The notes beneath the pieces are model-generated. The model had not been told where the DNA came from and searched no databases. It saw only the letters and a program-made list of their open reading frames with translations. A stretch of DNA of 7,744 nucleotides, from the NCBI GenBank assembly GCA_041497995.1, contig JBGQHM010000321.1, forward strand, positions 1-7,744, in the 5' to 3' direction. The position numbers were made by a program, and so were the translations under genes. The stretch comes from DATKMS01 sp041497995. GTDB lineage: Bacteria; Desulfobacterota; Binatia; HRBIN30. Below, in pieces: positions 7,505-7,744 of this stretch; positions within the stretch are counted from its first letter, which is position 1, and each line of letters opens with the position of its first letter.

Positions 7505-7744
7505 ATGCCTGCGACGGTTATACCGATCAAACCTGATGCAGCCGATGAAGCCATGTACTCGACTGAGTGGTTCGAGACGTACGCGGCGACGGTGCCGGCA
7601 TCAATCATTGAGGCCGACCTCCGCGGCATCACCGCGACCCTACCCCTGGATCGGTACCCGCGGATTCTGGATGTTGGGTGTGGCATAGGCCGGAGCTCGG
7701 AGTCGCGCCCGAGCCCAGACTTTCCACGCTATCAACTCATTTGC
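7505..7744 (+). CDS. SAM-dependent methyltransferase, N-terminal part only
   Basis: Open for 80 codons from ATG at 7505 to the window end, with no stop reached; translated by hand. Residues 54-63 read ILDVGCGIGR, motif I of class I methyltransferases, the glycine-rich loop that binds S-adenosylmethionine. The preceding segment, YSTEWFETYAATVP, is typical of small-molecule methyltransferases of this fold. The second ATG at 7553 gives MYSTEWFETYAA, a common N-terminus in such proteins, and may be the true start; neither ATG has a good ribosome site. Residues after motif I (SSESRPSPDFPRYQLIC) are proline-rich for the expected helix, but the last part fits the second strand. The gene starts 36 bp after the macro-TIR stop on the same strand, so they may be co-transcribed. 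The substrate is unknown and a link to the macro-TIR protein is unproven. Confidence 0.75.
   Translation, partial: MPATVIPIKPDAADEAMYSTEWFETYAATVPASIIEADLRGITATLPLDRYPRILDVGCGIGRSSESRPSPDFPRYQLIC

Noticed and set aside
7690..7744. Frameshift in the methyltransferase after motif I
   Set aside because: The sequence after GCGIGR has unexpected prolines, but the other two frames look no better and PDFPRYQLIC can serve as the approach to the second strand; the evidence is too short to call a break.

Overview
This is a high-GC stretch of bacterial chromosome. Both ends cut through a gene, so it is probably a contig or contig fragment from an uncultured bacterium. The adjacent lepA-lepB pair, sigma70-like promoter, Shine-Dalgarno sites and GTG start all fit a Gram-negative-type bacterium. 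A deltaproteobacterial, Binatota-like or Methylomirabilota-like origin is only a guess.

Positions 1-5750 hold five genes, all on the minus strand. In transcription order they are ugd (UDP-glucose 6-dehydrogenase, GTG start), a UDP-glucuronate decarboxylase (uxs type), a GalE-like NDP-sugar 4-epimerase, lepA (elongation factor 4) and lepB (signal peptidase I, C-terminus beyond position 1). The first three suggest UDP-glucose to UDP-glucuronate to UDP-xylose, followed by 4-epimerisation, possibly to UDP-arabinose, for surface polysaccharide. Spacings of 112 bp, a 4-bp ATGA overlap, 15 bp and 59 bp fit a single operon. A good sigma70-like promoter lies at 5841-5869. Between it and ugd is a terminator-like hairpin with six T residues, so the leader may be an attenuator. 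The 112-bp ugd-uxs gap carries a large inverted repeat made of heptamers, GCNNTCA x4 facing TGANNGC x4.

Positions 5870-6169 appear non-coding and separate the operon from a divergent plus-strand unit. They hold a short perfect palindrome containing GATAAT, a perfect 8-bp hairpin and a weak hint of a decayed reading frame.

Positions 6170-7744 are the unusual part. A 432-residue protein joins an N-terminal macro domain (ADP-ribose-type ligand binding), a basic linker and coiled coil, and a C-terminal TIR domain that keeps the probable NADase glutamate. TIR enzymes make ADP-ribose-type signals and macro domains bind them, so this may be a one-polypeptide NAD-signalling or anti-phage protein, comparable in logic to two-protein Thoeris systems. 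The start of a SAM-dependent methyltransferase follows 36 bp downstream and runs off the window.
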